A stretch of 64,000 nucleotides of DNA from S34-282 sp034422075. Lineage in GTDB: Bacteria > Chloroflexota > Dehalococcoidia > Lucifugimonadales > Australimonadaceae. This document shows, piece by piece, positions 45,952-54,377 of this stretch. The position numbers and the translations under genes are program-made. The notes below the pieces were generated by a model. The model was given only the letters and a program-made list of their open reading frames with translations. It made no database searches and was not told where the DNA came from. The stretch lies in assembly GCA_034422075.1 (NCBI GenBank), contig DAOUJX010000060.1, forward strand, positions 105,811 through 169,810, in the 5' to 3' direction. The first letter of the stretch is position 1. Each line of letters opens with the position of its first letter.

Positions 45952-46558
45952 TCCGCGGGCGCAACACTATCGAGATGGCCTGCACCCATGCGATGGTCGT
46001 CGCGAAGAATCCGCGCTGGAGCGCGCCTTCTACGCCTTCCCACAGTCCCGACTGAAACGCCAGCGCCAGCCCGGCAGTCGAGACGGCGCTGGCAGCAGAG
46101 ATAAGTGCGACTTTGCGCTCGTCTGGAAGCGCCCACGCCAGGAAGGCGGTGAGCGCGGTCGTGCACCAGATCCCGCCGAACCCCACGCGCGCAATGACGT
46201 CGTGCGCAACCCCCGTCGGCGTCACCACCCCCGAAGGGTCGGTGGGCAGGATGGCCGCGAGGATACCGCTCATGCCGTAGAGCGTCATCAGGACGAGAAC
46301 CAACGCCCCTGCGCGGGAGCGCCCCCTCTGGGCAAGCCACGCGCGCAGCGACACGCCCAACGGCAGCACGAACACGCCGTACAGCGCAAATCCTGTGGCC
46401 AAGATCCATGGGTAGGGCGCGTGCGGCGACGCCATGATGCTCACCGTCTGGCTGACGTGGCTGTAGTCCGGCGTCAGGAGCGCGGCGGCGACGAACGATG
46501 CGGTGAAGACGCCCGGTGCGAGGATGGGCAGCAGCCCCCAATGCCTACCAACACCCAT
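45932..46558 (-). CDS. DUF998 family membrane protein (second copy)
   Basis: A 208-residue six-TM protein of the same family as its downstream neighbour. Compare TPDYSHVSQTVSIMASPHAP and YPWILATGFALYGVFVLPLG with the equivalent positions of the other copy. The central loop PTDPSGVVTPTGVAHD differs. It starts 4 nt after the ABC permease stop, so it may be cotranscribed with the exporter genes. Function unknown. Confidence 0.75.
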   Translation of the reverse strand: MGVGRHWGLLPILAPGVFTASFVAAALLTPDYSHVSQTVSIMASPHAPYPWILATGFALYGVFVLPLGVSLRAWLAQRGRSRAGALVLVLMTLYGMSGILAAILPTDPSGVVTPTGVAHDVIARVGFGGIWCTTALTAFLAWALPDERKVALISAASAVSTAGLALAFQSGLWEGVEGALQRGFFATTIAWVQAISIVLRPRSEQHAI

Positions 46559-46562
46559 CGGA

Positions 46563-47744
46563 CTACACGGCGCTGATGGGCATGGTGCGCGAAGCGCGGT
46601 AGGCGGGGTAGAGCGCGCCCACGATGCCGATGCCGACCGCGACTGCGGCAGCCATCGGCACCACGTAGAAGCGCACGGGCGTACTGAAGGTCACCTCCGC
46701 CACGGTGAGGCGGTCGAAGAGCGCCGTTCCGCCCAAGCCGAGCGCTGTGCCGAGTACGCCGCCCACCAGTGCGAGCACCGCCGCCTCTCCCACCAGCTGG
46801 CGTACGATATCGCGCCGCCGCGCGCCCACCGCCCGGCGCACGTCCAATTCGAGACTGCGCTCCGACGCCCAGCTGAACGTGAGGTTGGCCATGGCGATTG
46901 CCGCCAGTCCGATAGCCACGCCGCTGAGCGCAAGCAGCCAGTTGCGCGGTACATAGGTTGCGCTGCGCAGTTCGGTGCGCAACTCGTCCTGTGTCACCAC
47001 TGTGAAGTCGCGGCGACCGTGCCGGTGCTCCAGCACCTCTAGCGCCTGCTCCTTGGCCGCTTCCAGCGAGCCTCCCGGGACGGTCTGTGCGGTGATGCGC
47101 GTGAGCCCCGCGCCGGGGGCAGCGAATCGCAGCTGGGCCGTCGTCAGCGGCACGATGACGGAGCGGTCGAGCGCCGCGTTCGCTCCTCCCGCCTGGAGCT
47201 CGAGGAAGCCGACGACGGTCAGGGGCCTACGGTTGAGGACGGCGGGGACGCCGCGCCGCGCCACCGTACGCAGCGACAGCTCACGCGCCCGCTCGCCGAT
47301 GACGCCGACGGCGCTTGCGCCGAGCACGTCCAACTCGTTCAGGATGCGTCCCGTCCGCAAGCGCAGGTCGCGCTGCACGAAGTACTCAGGGGTCGTGCCG
47401 ATGATGGTTACCGCCACCTCAAAGTCCTGCGCGGCTGCATGGCCGCTCAGCACGATTTCTGGTGCGACGAGTCCGATGTCGGGCGCTCGCGCATCGTCCA
47501 ACAGCGCCTCGGCGTCTTCGACGCTTAGCGTCCCTGCGATTGGCGTTACGAATAGGAGGTCGTGGCCGAGGGATGTCACGCGCTGCGCCTCGACGCGGCG
47601 CGTCCCTTCGCCGACGGCCATCAGCCCCACGAGCGCCGCCGTCGCAACGGCAACGGCTGCGATGGTCAGCGCTGAGCGCACGGGCATCGCAGCCATGACG
47701 CGCAGGGCACCTGCCAGCAGTATCTTGAAGCGCACGCCTATCAC
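46563..47744 (-). CDS. MacB/FtsX-type ABC transporter permease
   Basis: A 393-residue permease with the MacB layout: one N-terminal membrane segment (SALTIAAVAVATAALVGLMA), a large extracytoplasmic domain (residues ~55-265), and three C-terminal membrane segments, the first near WLLALSGVAIGLAAIAMANL. RAVGARRRDIVRQLVGEAAV is the conserved coupling region after it. It works with the ATPase and the lipoprotein adaptor encoded upstream. Its start overlaps the ATPase stop (ATGA). Confidence 0.88.
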   Translation of the reverse strand: MIGVRFKILLAGALRVMAAMPVRSALTIAAVAVATAALVGLMAVGEGTRRVEAQRVTSLGHDLLFVTPIAGTLSVEDAEALLDDARAPDIGLVAPEIVLSGHAAAQDFEVAVTIIGTTPEYFVQRDLRLRTGRILNELDVLGASAVGVIGERARELSLRTVARRGVPAVLNRRPLTVVGFLELQAGGANAALDRSVIVPLTTAQLRFAAPGAGLTRITAQTVPGGSLEAAKEQALEVLEHRHGRRDFTVVTQDELRTELRSATYVPRNWLLALSGVAIGLAAIAMANLTFSWASERSLELDVRRAVGARRRDIVRQLVGEAAVLALVGGVLGTALGLGGTALFDRLTVAEVTFSTPVRFYVVPMAAAVAVGIGIVGALYPAYRASRTMPISAV

Positions 47745-48451
47745 GCGGCAGCCTCCTCGAGGTGCCGCAGGTCGGCGGCTGCAACCCGTCTATCGCGCAC
47801 AGCACGATCACCGGCTACGCGCCCGCCGGCGAACGCCACGACACGCCCGCAGTAGTCAGCGACGGATAGGTCCGGCGTCGCCAGCACGATGGTCAGGCCG
47901 CGCCTGGTGTTGAGGCGCTGAAGGAGCGCCAGCACCTCGAGCGCGTCGCGCTCACGCAGGCCCGCATGCGGCTCGTCGGCAACCAACAGCGCGGGGTTCA
48001 TGACGATGGCACGCGCAATCGCCACACGATGCCGGTCCAGCGGCGAGAGCGCGGGCGGGCGCATGCGCACTGGCGCGCCCAGACCGACCAGCGCCAGCGC
48101 ATCGCGCGCCCGCACCTTGTAGCGGCGCCCGCCGCCGTACTCCAGCGGGGTCTCTACATTCAGCTGCGCGCTGAGGCGGTCGATGAGGCGCGGGCTGCCG
48201 AATATGGAGCCCACACGGCGGTTGCGCAACCGCGCCAGCGCATCGTCAGTGCATGCGCCGACGTCGACGCCGTCAAGCGCGTACCGTCCTGCCGTGGGCT
48301 TATCGAGGCATGCGAGGACGCGCAGCAGCGCCGTCTTGCCGGAAGCGGGCGGCCCGAGCAGCGCCACCATCTCGCCCCGCGCGATACGCAGATCGACGCC
48401 GTCGGCGGCGCCGCACACGAGGCCATCCAGCGCAAGCAGCGGTGCGTCCAC
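47741..48451 (-). CDS. ABC transporter ATPase with degenerate motifs
   Basis: A 236-residue LolD/MacB-like nucleotide-binding protein. Walker A is intact (LLGPPASGKTALLRV) and Walker B keeps its Glu (ALLVADEP). Other motifs deviate: the Q-loop position reads SIFGSPRLID (no Gln), the LSGGQ signature is LSPLDRHRVAIARA, the D-loop is GLRERDA, and the switch His region is VLATPDLS (no His). It may bind ATP yet hydrolyse it poorly, or may serve as a regulatory subunit. The start is the GTG at 48451, with TGAGGT upstream, 2 nt after the adaptor gene. Confidence 0.85.
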   Translation of the reverse strand: MDAPLLALDGLVCGAADGVDLRIARGEMVALLGPPASGKTALLRVLACLDKPTAGRYALDGVDVGACTDDALARLRNRRVGSIFGSPRLIDRLSAQLNVETPLEYGGGRRYKVRARDALALVGLGAPVRMRPPALSPLDRHRVAIARAIVMNPALLVADEPHAGLRERDALEVLALLQRLNTRRGLTIVLATPDLSVADYCGRVVAFAGGRVAGDRAVRDRRVAAADLRHLEEAAA

Positions 48452-48453
48452 GC

Positions 48454-49932
48454 CTACCTCAGCGGCCTCCCGTCGCGGAGGAAAGATGATTGGCTGGTCG
48501 GCGTTGCAAAGTCGACGACGAGTTCGCCCTCGCGGACGCCGGAGGTGATCTCGGCGTTGAATTGGTCGTAGGCGCCGATACGCACCTGACGCCGTGACGT
48601 CAATCCGTCCTCGTCCACCACCTGTACAACGTACTCGAGGCCGTCGCGCTGGATGGCACCGATGGGCAGGACGATGACGTCCGTCTTGCGCTCCAACTCG
48701 ATCTCGACTGCGACGCGCATCCCGTCGCGCAGACCTCCCGTTTCGGCAGCGAGGGTGACGGGGTAGCGCACGGTCGGCCCTGGGGCGGGCAGTTGCCCAA
48801 CGGCGGTAACGACTCCCTCGAACGCATCGAACGGCGAGGTGGTAGGCGAAATGCTCGCGCGCTGCCCTACGGCCACGCGCAGCACGTCCGGCTCGTCCAC
48901 GAGTGCGACAACCTCCATGCGCTGCGTGTCGGCGAAGAGGCCGACGACGGCGGCCGGGGAAACACCGTCGCCCGGCTCGATGGCCAGCTCGAGCAGCGTG
49001 CCGTCGAACGGTGCGGTGAGGCGTGCGCCGGCGAGCGCGTCGATGGCAGACTGCACGGCCTGCTGCGCCGCCGCGTGGGCGGCCTCCGCCTTCCGCACGG
49101 CAACCGCGTCGGGGCCGTCTTCGAGCGCCTGTAGGCGTTCCTCTGCGGCGCGTAGATTGGTGCGCGCTTGCGTAATGGCCTTGGAGGCGTTGAGGAGCGC
49201 CTTGCCGTCGTCGGCAACGGCGCGCGCGTAATGGTTGGCTGCCTCGCGCGCCGTCATCCACGCCGCCTCCAACTCCGCGTCGATGTCGCTCTGGCGTGCG
49301 GTGGACGGGATGAGTGTGCCCCAGTACTTCAGCACGGGCGGGTTGTCCTGGGAGGCGAGGATGTCCGGCGGCGCATCGAGTATCTGGTCGTCGGACGGCT
49401 GGAAGCCGTAGTACTTGCGGAAGACGTAGCGGTACGCCTTGTACGCCTCCTCGCGGACGTCTCGTGCATCGTCGATCGACTTGGCGCCGGTCGCCGATGC
49501 CACACCAACCGCGCTTTCCGCGTGGTCGAGCGCGCCTCGCTCGTCTTCGACGGCCGCCTGCGCCAACTCGAGGTCGGCTGCTGACGGCGGAGCGCGCAAC
49601 TCTTCCAGGGCGTCCGCCGCGGCCAGTAGGTCGGCCTCAGCCTTGGCAAGCGCGACGTCAAGCGGCCCGCTGTCCAGTTCGGCGATGACCTCGCCTTCCT
49701 GGACGGCCTCGCCTTCCGCGGCGTGGAGAGCTTCGACGGTGCCCGCCGTGCCGAACCGGAGGCTGCGAAGGTCGACCAGTTGCACCGCGCCGTCGACGGC
49801 GATTTCCGCGTTCACGCTGCCAAGCCTGACCTCGACGACGGCGTCGAAGACGCTGTCTTGGTCGCATCCGCCGGCAGCCGCGGCGATACAGGCAAGTGCA
49901 AGAGCGCCGGCGCCTCGGCTTCCGAGCGTCAT
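48454..49932 (-). CDS. HlyD/MacA-type efflux adaptor lipoprotein
   Basis: A 492-residue membrane-fusion-type adaptor. The signal peptide ends in a lipobox (AAAAGGC, Cys about 23). A split biotinyl-lipoyl domain (FGTAGTVEALHAAEGEAVQE and RLTAPFDGTLLELAIEPGDG) brackets a long helical hairpin. The beta-barrel part ends GMRVAVEIELERKTDVIVLP and GLEYVVQVVDEDGLTSRRQV. It forms a MacAB-like exporter with the ATPase and permease downstream. In a cell without an outer membrane the adaptor would act at the outer face of the cytoplasmic membrane. The start overlaps the preceding stop (ATGA). Confidence 0.88.
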   Translation of the reverse strand: MTLGSRGAGALALACIAAAAGGCDQDSVFDAVVEVRLGSVNAEIAVDGAVQLVDLRSLRFGTAGTVEALHAAEGEAVQEGEVIAELDSGPLDVALAKAEADLLAAADALEELRAPPSAADLELAQAAVEDERGALDHAESAVGVASATGAKSIDDARDVREEAYKAYRYVFRKYYGFQPSDDQILDAPPDILASQDNPPVLKYWGTLIPSTARQSDIDAELEAAWMTAREAANHYARAVADDGKALLNASKAITQARTNLRAAEERLQALEDGPDAVAVRKAEAAHAAAQQAVQSAIDALAGARLTAPFDGTLLELAIEPGDGVSPAAVVGLFADTQRMEVVALVDEPDVLRVAVGQRASISPTTSPFDAFEGVVTAVGQLPAPGPTVRYPVTLAAETGGLRDGMRVAVEIELERKTDVIVLPIGAIQRDGLEYVVQVVDEDGLTSRRQVRIGAYDQFNAEITSGVREGELVVDFATPTSQSSFLRDGRPLR

Positions 49933-50882
49933 AGGAGGGGGGTGAGCCTCGCGAGCAAGTCGAGCGTGCGCTCCCGCGATTCTGCGTGGTCAGGCCCGGC
50001 AGGGACGACCTGCGCGATGACTTCGTCCACGCCCATCGCAAACACCTCGTAGAGCCGCGCGGCCACGCGCTCTTCGGTCCCCGACGCGAACATCGCGTCG
50101 ATCATCGCTGCACTCCAGGTGCCCGACAGGGCCTCTGGGAAGCCGGCGACCTCCTGCATCCGCGCATAGTTCGGCATCTCGAGGTACCTGGCGAACGTGT
50201 CGCGAAAGGCGGCGGCGGCCTCGTCGGCGTCGTCGTGGACGCAGACCGGCAGATGAACGATGAGCGGCGGTGCCTCGCGGTTGGCCTCCTGGGCCCCGCG
50301 TTGCAGCGCGGGGAGCGCGACCTTCTCGAGGTAGCTCGGCGGGCACAGCCAGCTGATTGCACCATCGGCAATCGCCCCGCACAGCGCGTACGCCTTGGGG
50401 CGCAGCGCCGAGGCCATGATGGGCACGTCCGGTATTGGCGAGGCGATGGTCGCGGTCGACGTGTAGTGCTCCCCGCGAAACTCGACCGCGCCCTCGTGCA
50501 ACAGCCCCCGCAGCACTCCGATGTACTCGAAGAGGTTGGACAGCGGCTCGCGGTAGTCCACGCCGAAGATGCGCGACATGCTCGTCTCGTGGCTTGGTCC
50601 CACGCCGAGGCGCAAACGTCCCGGGGCGAGTTGCGCGATGGCTTGCGCCTGCTGCACGGTGACGACAGGGTGGCGCGGCCACGTCGGCACGATCGCCGTC
50701 CCCAGCAAGATGGTATCCGTCTCCACCGCCGAGGCCGCAAGGAGGGTGAGTGCGTCGAGGCCCGCGCCGCCAGTCGTGAGCCACGCAGCGCGCAGCCCGA
50801 TCTCTTCGAAATGTGCGATCGTGTCGCAAACGTCGTTCGCGTCGCCGCCCATGGCCGCGACGCCGAGCACGTGGTCTGGCAT
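49929..50882 (-). CDS. LLM class F420/flavin-dependent oxidoreductase
   Basis: A 317-residue luciferase-like protein. Features are DTIAHFEEIGLRAAWLTTGG, TILLGTAIVPTWPRHPVVTV, QQAQAIAQLAPGRLRLGVGP, FRGEHYTSTATIASPIPDVP and CGAIADGAISWLCPPSYL. It looks like the F420-dependent subgroup common in actinobacteria and Chloroflexota. The substrate is unknown. It lies 34 nt downstream of znuB and overlaps the adaptor gene; whether it belongs functionally to either transporter is not evident. Confidence 0.83.
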   Translation of the reverse strand: MPDHVLGVAAMGGDANDVCDTIAHFEEIGLRAAWLTTGGAGLDALTLLAASAVETDTILLGTAIVPTWPRHPVVTVQQAQAIAQLAPGRLRLGVGPSHETSMSRIFGVDYREPLSNLFEYIGVLRGLLHEGAVEFRGEHYTSTATIASPIPDVPIMASALRPKAYALCGAIADGAISWLCPPSYLEKVALPALQRGAQEANREAPPLIVHLPVCVHDDADEAAAAFRDTFARYLEMPNYARMQEVAGFPEALSGTWSAAMIDAMFASGTEERVAARLYEVFAMGVDEVIAQVVPAGPDHAESRERTLDLLARLTPLL

Positions 50883-50916
50883 AGCGCCTGTGCCTCCGCG
50901 TCCAGAGTATAGCGGT

Positions 50917-51741
50917 CTAGGAGGAGAGCCTGCGCCCGCGCCGCCGCACCTGCTGCAGCACCAGCGCCAGCGCCAACAGCGTCATCGAGGCCAGCACGAC
51001 CGTGCCGCCAGCTGCCAGATCGGCGTAGAAGGCCACCGTCAGCCCCGCAATCGCGCTAAGCACCCCGCTGCCGATCGCGACGGCGAGCGATGCACGCAGG
51101 CCCGTCGCAACCCGCAGTCCCACCAGAACCGGCACCACCAGCATCGCACCGACCAAGAGCACGCCGACGACGCGCATCGACAGCGTGATGGTGGCGCCCG
51201 TCAGGGCCGCCAGCGCCAAGTTGAGCTGCGATACCGGCACGCCGTTGACACGTGCCAGCGGTTCGTCGAAGGCGCTCTGCGCCAGGTCGACGAAGAAGAA
51301 GCCGACGAAGAGCAGGACCACGACCGTCAACCCCGCCAGCATCCACAAGTCGAGCGGTGAGACGCTCAGAATCGAACCGAAGAGGAAGCTGAGCAGGTCG
51401 ACATTGAAGCCGTCGGCCAAGCCGATGATGACGACGGCAACGGCGAGAGCGAAGTAGAGCACGATGGCCATCGCCACCTCACCCGGCAGCTTGCCTTGGG
51501 CGCGCAGTCGCTCGATGATGACGCCTCCAAGAGCGGCCGCGACAAGTGCGACGACCGTGGGGAAGGTCTGCGTGATCAGCCCGACCGCGACGCCCATGAG
51601 CGCCACGTGTGAGAGCGTCTCGGCTATCAGCGCAAAGCGGCGTAGGACGATGAACATGCCCAGCGTCGGCGCAAGCGTGCCGATCAGGATGCCGCTCGCC
51701 AGCGCACGGAGCATGAACTCGTACTGGAGGATGGCTGGCAC
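50917..51741 (-). CDS. znuB: ZnuB-type metal ABC transporter permease
   Basis: ABC-3 family permease, 274 residues, with about eight membrane segments. It contains LAPTLGMFIVLRRFALIAET, LSHVALMGVAVGLITQ (family motif SHxxLxG), DPLA-like FDEPLARVNGVPVSQLNLAL and GVLLVGAMLVVPVLVGLRVA. It forms the channel with ZnuC (10 nt upstream) and ZnuA. Zinc or manganese are both possible; the His-rich binding protein favours zinc. Confidence 0.9.
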   Translation of the reverse strand: MPAILQYEFMLRALASGILIGTLAPTLGMFIVLRRFALIAETLSHVALMGVAVGLITQTFPTVVALVAAALGGVIIERLRAQGKLPGEVAMAIVLYFALAVAVVIIGLADGFNVDLLSFLFGSILSVSPLDLWMLAGLTVVVLLFVGFFFVDLAQSAFDEPLARVNGVPVSQLNLALAALTGATITLSMRVVGVLLVGAMLVVPVLVGLRVATGLRASLAVAIGSGVLSAIAGLTVAFYADLAAGGTVVLASMTLLALALVLQQVRRRGRRLSS

Positions 51742-51750
51742 GGCTAGCGG

Positions 51751-52524
51751 TTACCGGTGCTCGTGCAGAGCATCGTGCACGAGCACGTCGACGCGTGCAC
51801 CGTAGAGATGAGACAACTCGTCGCTTGTCAGCTCGTGCGCGGGGCCATGCAGCACCAGCCGCCGGTTCATGCACGCTACCGTACTCGCCTCGCGCAGCAT
51901 CGCTCCAATGTCGTGTGATACGAGCACGATGGTCGTGTGGTGCAGCCGGTTGAGGTCGCGGAGCACGGTGTACAACTGCTCTTCGCCCGAGACGTCGACG
52001 CCCGCCGTGGGCTCGTCCAGCACGAGCAGTTCGGGGTTGCGGATGAGCGCGCGGGCAAGCAGGACGCGTTGCTGCTGACCGACGGAGAGCTCCGCTATGC
52101 GCCTGCGCCGGAGCGAGGCCATGCCGACGGCCTCCAGCGCCTCTATGACCTCGGGACGCTCCGAACGCCCGAAGATGGCCCTTGGCGAGAAACCGCGGTA
52201 TGAGCCGTGCGAGACCGTCTCGGCGACCGAGGCCGGGAAGTCGTTCCAGATGCCGTTCCTGACCTGCGGCACGTAGCCCACACGGTCCCAGTCGCCGAAA
52301 TCAAGGGGGTCGCGCCCAAAGAGGCGCACCGTGCCGGCAAGAGGACGCTCAAGCCCCAGCGCCAGCTTGATGAGCGTGGTCTTGCCGCTGCCGTTGGGGC
52401 CGAGGATGGCGGCGAACTCCCCCGCCGCGATCTGGAGCGTAACGTCCTCCACCGCAGGGATGTCGTTGTAGGCAAAGGACGCGCCATGCCATTCGAGGAT
52501 GGGGTCGTGATGCCGGTCATGCAT
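51751..52524 (-). CDS. znuC: ZnuC-type metal ABC transporter ATPase
   Basis: A 257-residue ABC ATPase with canonical motifs: Walker A ILGPNGSGKTTLIKLAL, Q-loop VGYVPQVRNGIWNDFP, signature LSVGQQQRVLLARALIRNPE, Walker B LLVLDEPTAGVD and switch His VLVSHDIGAM. It contrasts with the degenerate ATPase of the nearby exporter. It lies between znuA and znuB in the order of a metal-import operon. Confidence 0.92.
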   Translation of the reverse strand: MHDRHHDPILEWHGASFAYNDIPAVEDVTLQIAAGEFAAILGPNGSGKTTLIKLALGLERPLAGTVRLFGRDPLDFGDWDRVGYVPQVRNGIWNDFPASVAETVSHGSYRGFSPRAIFGRSERPEVIEALEAVGMASLRRRRIAELSVGQQQRVLLARALIRNPELLVLDEPTAGVDVSGEEQLYTVLRDLNRLHHTTIVLVSHDIGAMLREASTVACMNRRLVLHGPAHELTSDELSHLYGARVDVLVHDALHEHR

Positions 52525-52550
52525 GGCCGCCCTCCCCCGCTCAAGGCTGC

Positions 52551-53666
52551 CTAGCTACACTCCAGCGAGCGTCGCAAGTTTGCCAGATTGTCCCGCATCA
52601 GCGCCATGTAGTCACCCACCTCGTCGAACTCCTTCTGCGTCACGCTTTCGATAGCGTGGATAGGCAGCAGTTCGACACCCGTCTCGCGCGCGATTGTCTG
52701 CGCCAGCCGGTCGCTGAGGACGGGCTCGACAAGGATGAAGCCCAAGCCCAGGTCGGTAACCTCGTCGATTATCTCCGCCAGCCGTTGAGGCGATGGCTCT
52801 GCGTCGGGAGTGAGGCCCGCGATGGGCAGTTGTGACAGACCGTAGCGTTCGGCGAGGTGGCCGTAGGCCGCGTGCGATGTAACGAAGCTCTCATGGCGGC
52901 ATGAGGCAAGGCCGCTGCCAAAATCGTCGTGGAGCGTGCGCAGCTCGGAAATCAGCGTGTCGGCGGCGGAGCGGTAGTTGTCCGCGTGGGCGCTGTCGAT
53001 CTCGATTAGTTCGTCTCGGATGCGCTCGACCTGCTCGATCGCCTGCAGTGGGTCTAGCCAGACGTGGGGGTCGGCGTCGCCATGGTCGTGGCCGTGCTCG
53101 TCCTCTTCGTCGCCGTGCTCGTCCTCTTCGTCGCCGTGGTCGTCCTCATCCTCGTGGCCGTGCTCGTCCTCTTCGTCGCCGTGGTCGTCCTCGTCTTCGT
53201 GGCCATGGTCGTCCTCGTCTTCGTGGCCGTGGTCGTCCTCATCCTCGTGGCCGTGGTCGTCCTCTCCCTCACTCGGGGAAATTTCGAGGACGTGTTCGGG
53301 TCGCTGGGTTCCCAGCGCCTCCAGGGCGTTGTGGAGCCAGGGCTCGAGGCCGAGGCCGTTGGTTATGACGAGGTCGGCGTCTTGCAGCGTTTGCAGGTCG
53401 GAGGTCGTGGGCTCGAAATCGTGCGCCTCCACTCCGGGGCCGATGAGTGTGGTGACCTCGACGCGGTCGCCTCCGATGCGCTCGGTAAAGTAAGCGAGCG
53501 GGTAGATGCTGACGACGACGCGCGTTGGCTCACTACGAACCTCCCCGCCGGTCGGCGTAGCGTCGACGCTCCCCCCGACGGGAGTCGTGCCGCCGTTACC
53601 CCCGTTGCCCCCATTACATGCCGCAAGCAGCATCGCAATCGTTGCCAGAATGGCCAGCCATCGCAT
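52551..53666 (-). CDS. znuA: ZnuA-type metal-binding lipoprotein with His/Asp/Glu repeat
   Basis: Cluster A-I substrate-binding protein of 371 residues. The signal peptide ends in the lipobox LLAAC (start ATG 53666; the open frame before it lacks signal features). The metal-site regions are GVEAHDFEPTTSDLQTLQDA (first His), DPHVWLDPLQAIEQVERI, FVTSHAAYGHLAERYGL and the C-terminal FILVEPVLSDRLAQTIARET. Between the first two lies a 61-residue acidic/His repeat. Its 14 His suggest zinc capture or sensing. GAGAGGGGG precedes the ATG; TTGACA about 60 bases upstream may belong to the promoter. Confidence 0.92.
   Translation of the reverse strand: MRWLAILATIAMLLAACNGGNGGNGGTTPVGGSVDATPTGGEVRSEPTRVVVSIYPLAYFTERIGGDRVEVTTLIGPGVEAHDFEPTTSDLQTLQDADLVITNGLGLEPWLHNALEALGTQRPEHVLEISPSEGEDDHGHEDEDDHGHEDEDDHGHEDEDDHGDEEDEHGHEDEDDHGDEEDEHGDEEDEHGHDHGDADPHVWLDPLQAIEQVERIRDELIEIDSAHADNYRSAADTLISELRTLHDDFGSGLASCRHESFVTSHAAYGHLAERYGLSQLPIAGLTPDAEPSPQRLAEIIDEVTDLGLGFILVEPVLSDRLAQTIARETGVELLPIHAIESVTQKEFDEVGDYMALMRDNLANLRRSLECS
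53079..53261 (-). repeat. in-frame tandem repeat inside znuA
   Basis: Eight units of 7 or 8 codons encode DDHGHEDE (three times), DDHGDEE, DEHGHEDE, DDHGDEE, DEHGDEE and DEHGHDHG. The DNA copies are near-identical 21- and 24-bp units, so the array probably grows and shrinks by slippage. It occupies the flexible His-rich loop position known in ZnuA proteins. Confidence 0.9.
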
Positions 53667-54377
53667 AGTGCCAACCCCCTCTCGTTCGATCAAATCGAAA
53701 CATCGTATCAATAATGTCAAGCCCCTCTCCGCCTCGGCGGTGCGTCAAAGGACTCTGTGCCATTGGAAGGGGGCTTGGGGCGGCGAGCCGGTTAGCCCCG
53801 GTTGAGTGCTGGTTGTGGAGCGCCGCTGCTCGTTCCGCCACAAGCCCTACGATAGATTGCCCGATTCATCCCTTGTGTCAAATGAAATCCGAGACGCCCT
53901 GTAAGGCCACGCCATCCTAACCATGCTGGAGGCCGACCATGCCAGACGAGGGGACGACACCAAAGCCGCTGTGCTAGGCCACCTGGTGCCGTTACGCGAG
54001 TGCGCCGCGACCGTAATGTGGAAGTACGAGACTCCTCGGACGGCGGTACAGGAGTCGATAGCCCAACAGGCTCCTGTGATGTCGTACGCCTCCCTTCCTC
54101 CCTCAGATGCCGCCGAACTTCAAGAACTGCTTCAAAACACCGAAACTGAGTGTCTCCACAGTCCCTCCACCGATGTACCCACGGCTCTCCTCCTACGGTG
54201 CCGCCGCCACACCTGAAACTGATACCCCGCCCCTTCTCCGCCGCTGGGAGAAGCAGGCGGAGGTCTTCGAAAATGCCTCCACATTCGACGTGTAGTAGTC
54301 GGGGACACCCGGTTTGTGGCGGGGGTGTCCCCCATCTCCGCCTCAAACCGTGAATTCGGCAGACCGGAAGTGGAGCG
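53667..54377. other. 711-bp stretch without a convincing gene
   Basis: Between divergent znuA and the DUF2680-like gene. It is less GC-rich in places and its codon pattern does not match the neighbours. It holds the znuA upstream region, a 7-bp hairpin (CTTCTCC/GGAGAAG, near 54233-54253) and the 10-bp hairpin at 54301-54332. The longest plus-strand frame (53923-54216, 97 codons) has no recognisable features. A decayed gene or small non-autonomous element is possible. Confidence 0.5.
54301..54332. repeat. perfect 10-bp hairpin
   Basis: GGGGACACCC (54301-54310) and GGGTGTCCCC (54323-54332) with a 12-base loop, about 45 bases before the next gene start. There is no T-run after it, so it is not a standard terminator. 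It could be an element end, an operator or a leader structure. Confidence 0.6.

Noticed and set aside
53064..53714. Plus-strand open frame with a long Val/Leu/Phe-rich hydrophobic repeat, resembling a multi-TM protein
   Set aside because: It is the exact antisense of the znuA His/Asp/Glu repeat; codons for Asp, Glu and His read backwards give Val, Leu and Phe. znuA has clear family motifs and a ribosome-binding site.
53923..54216. 97-codon plus-strand frame in the znuA upstream gap
   Set aside because: No family similarity that I can see, codon use unlike neighbours, no ribosome-binding site; kept only as part of the non-coding stretch.
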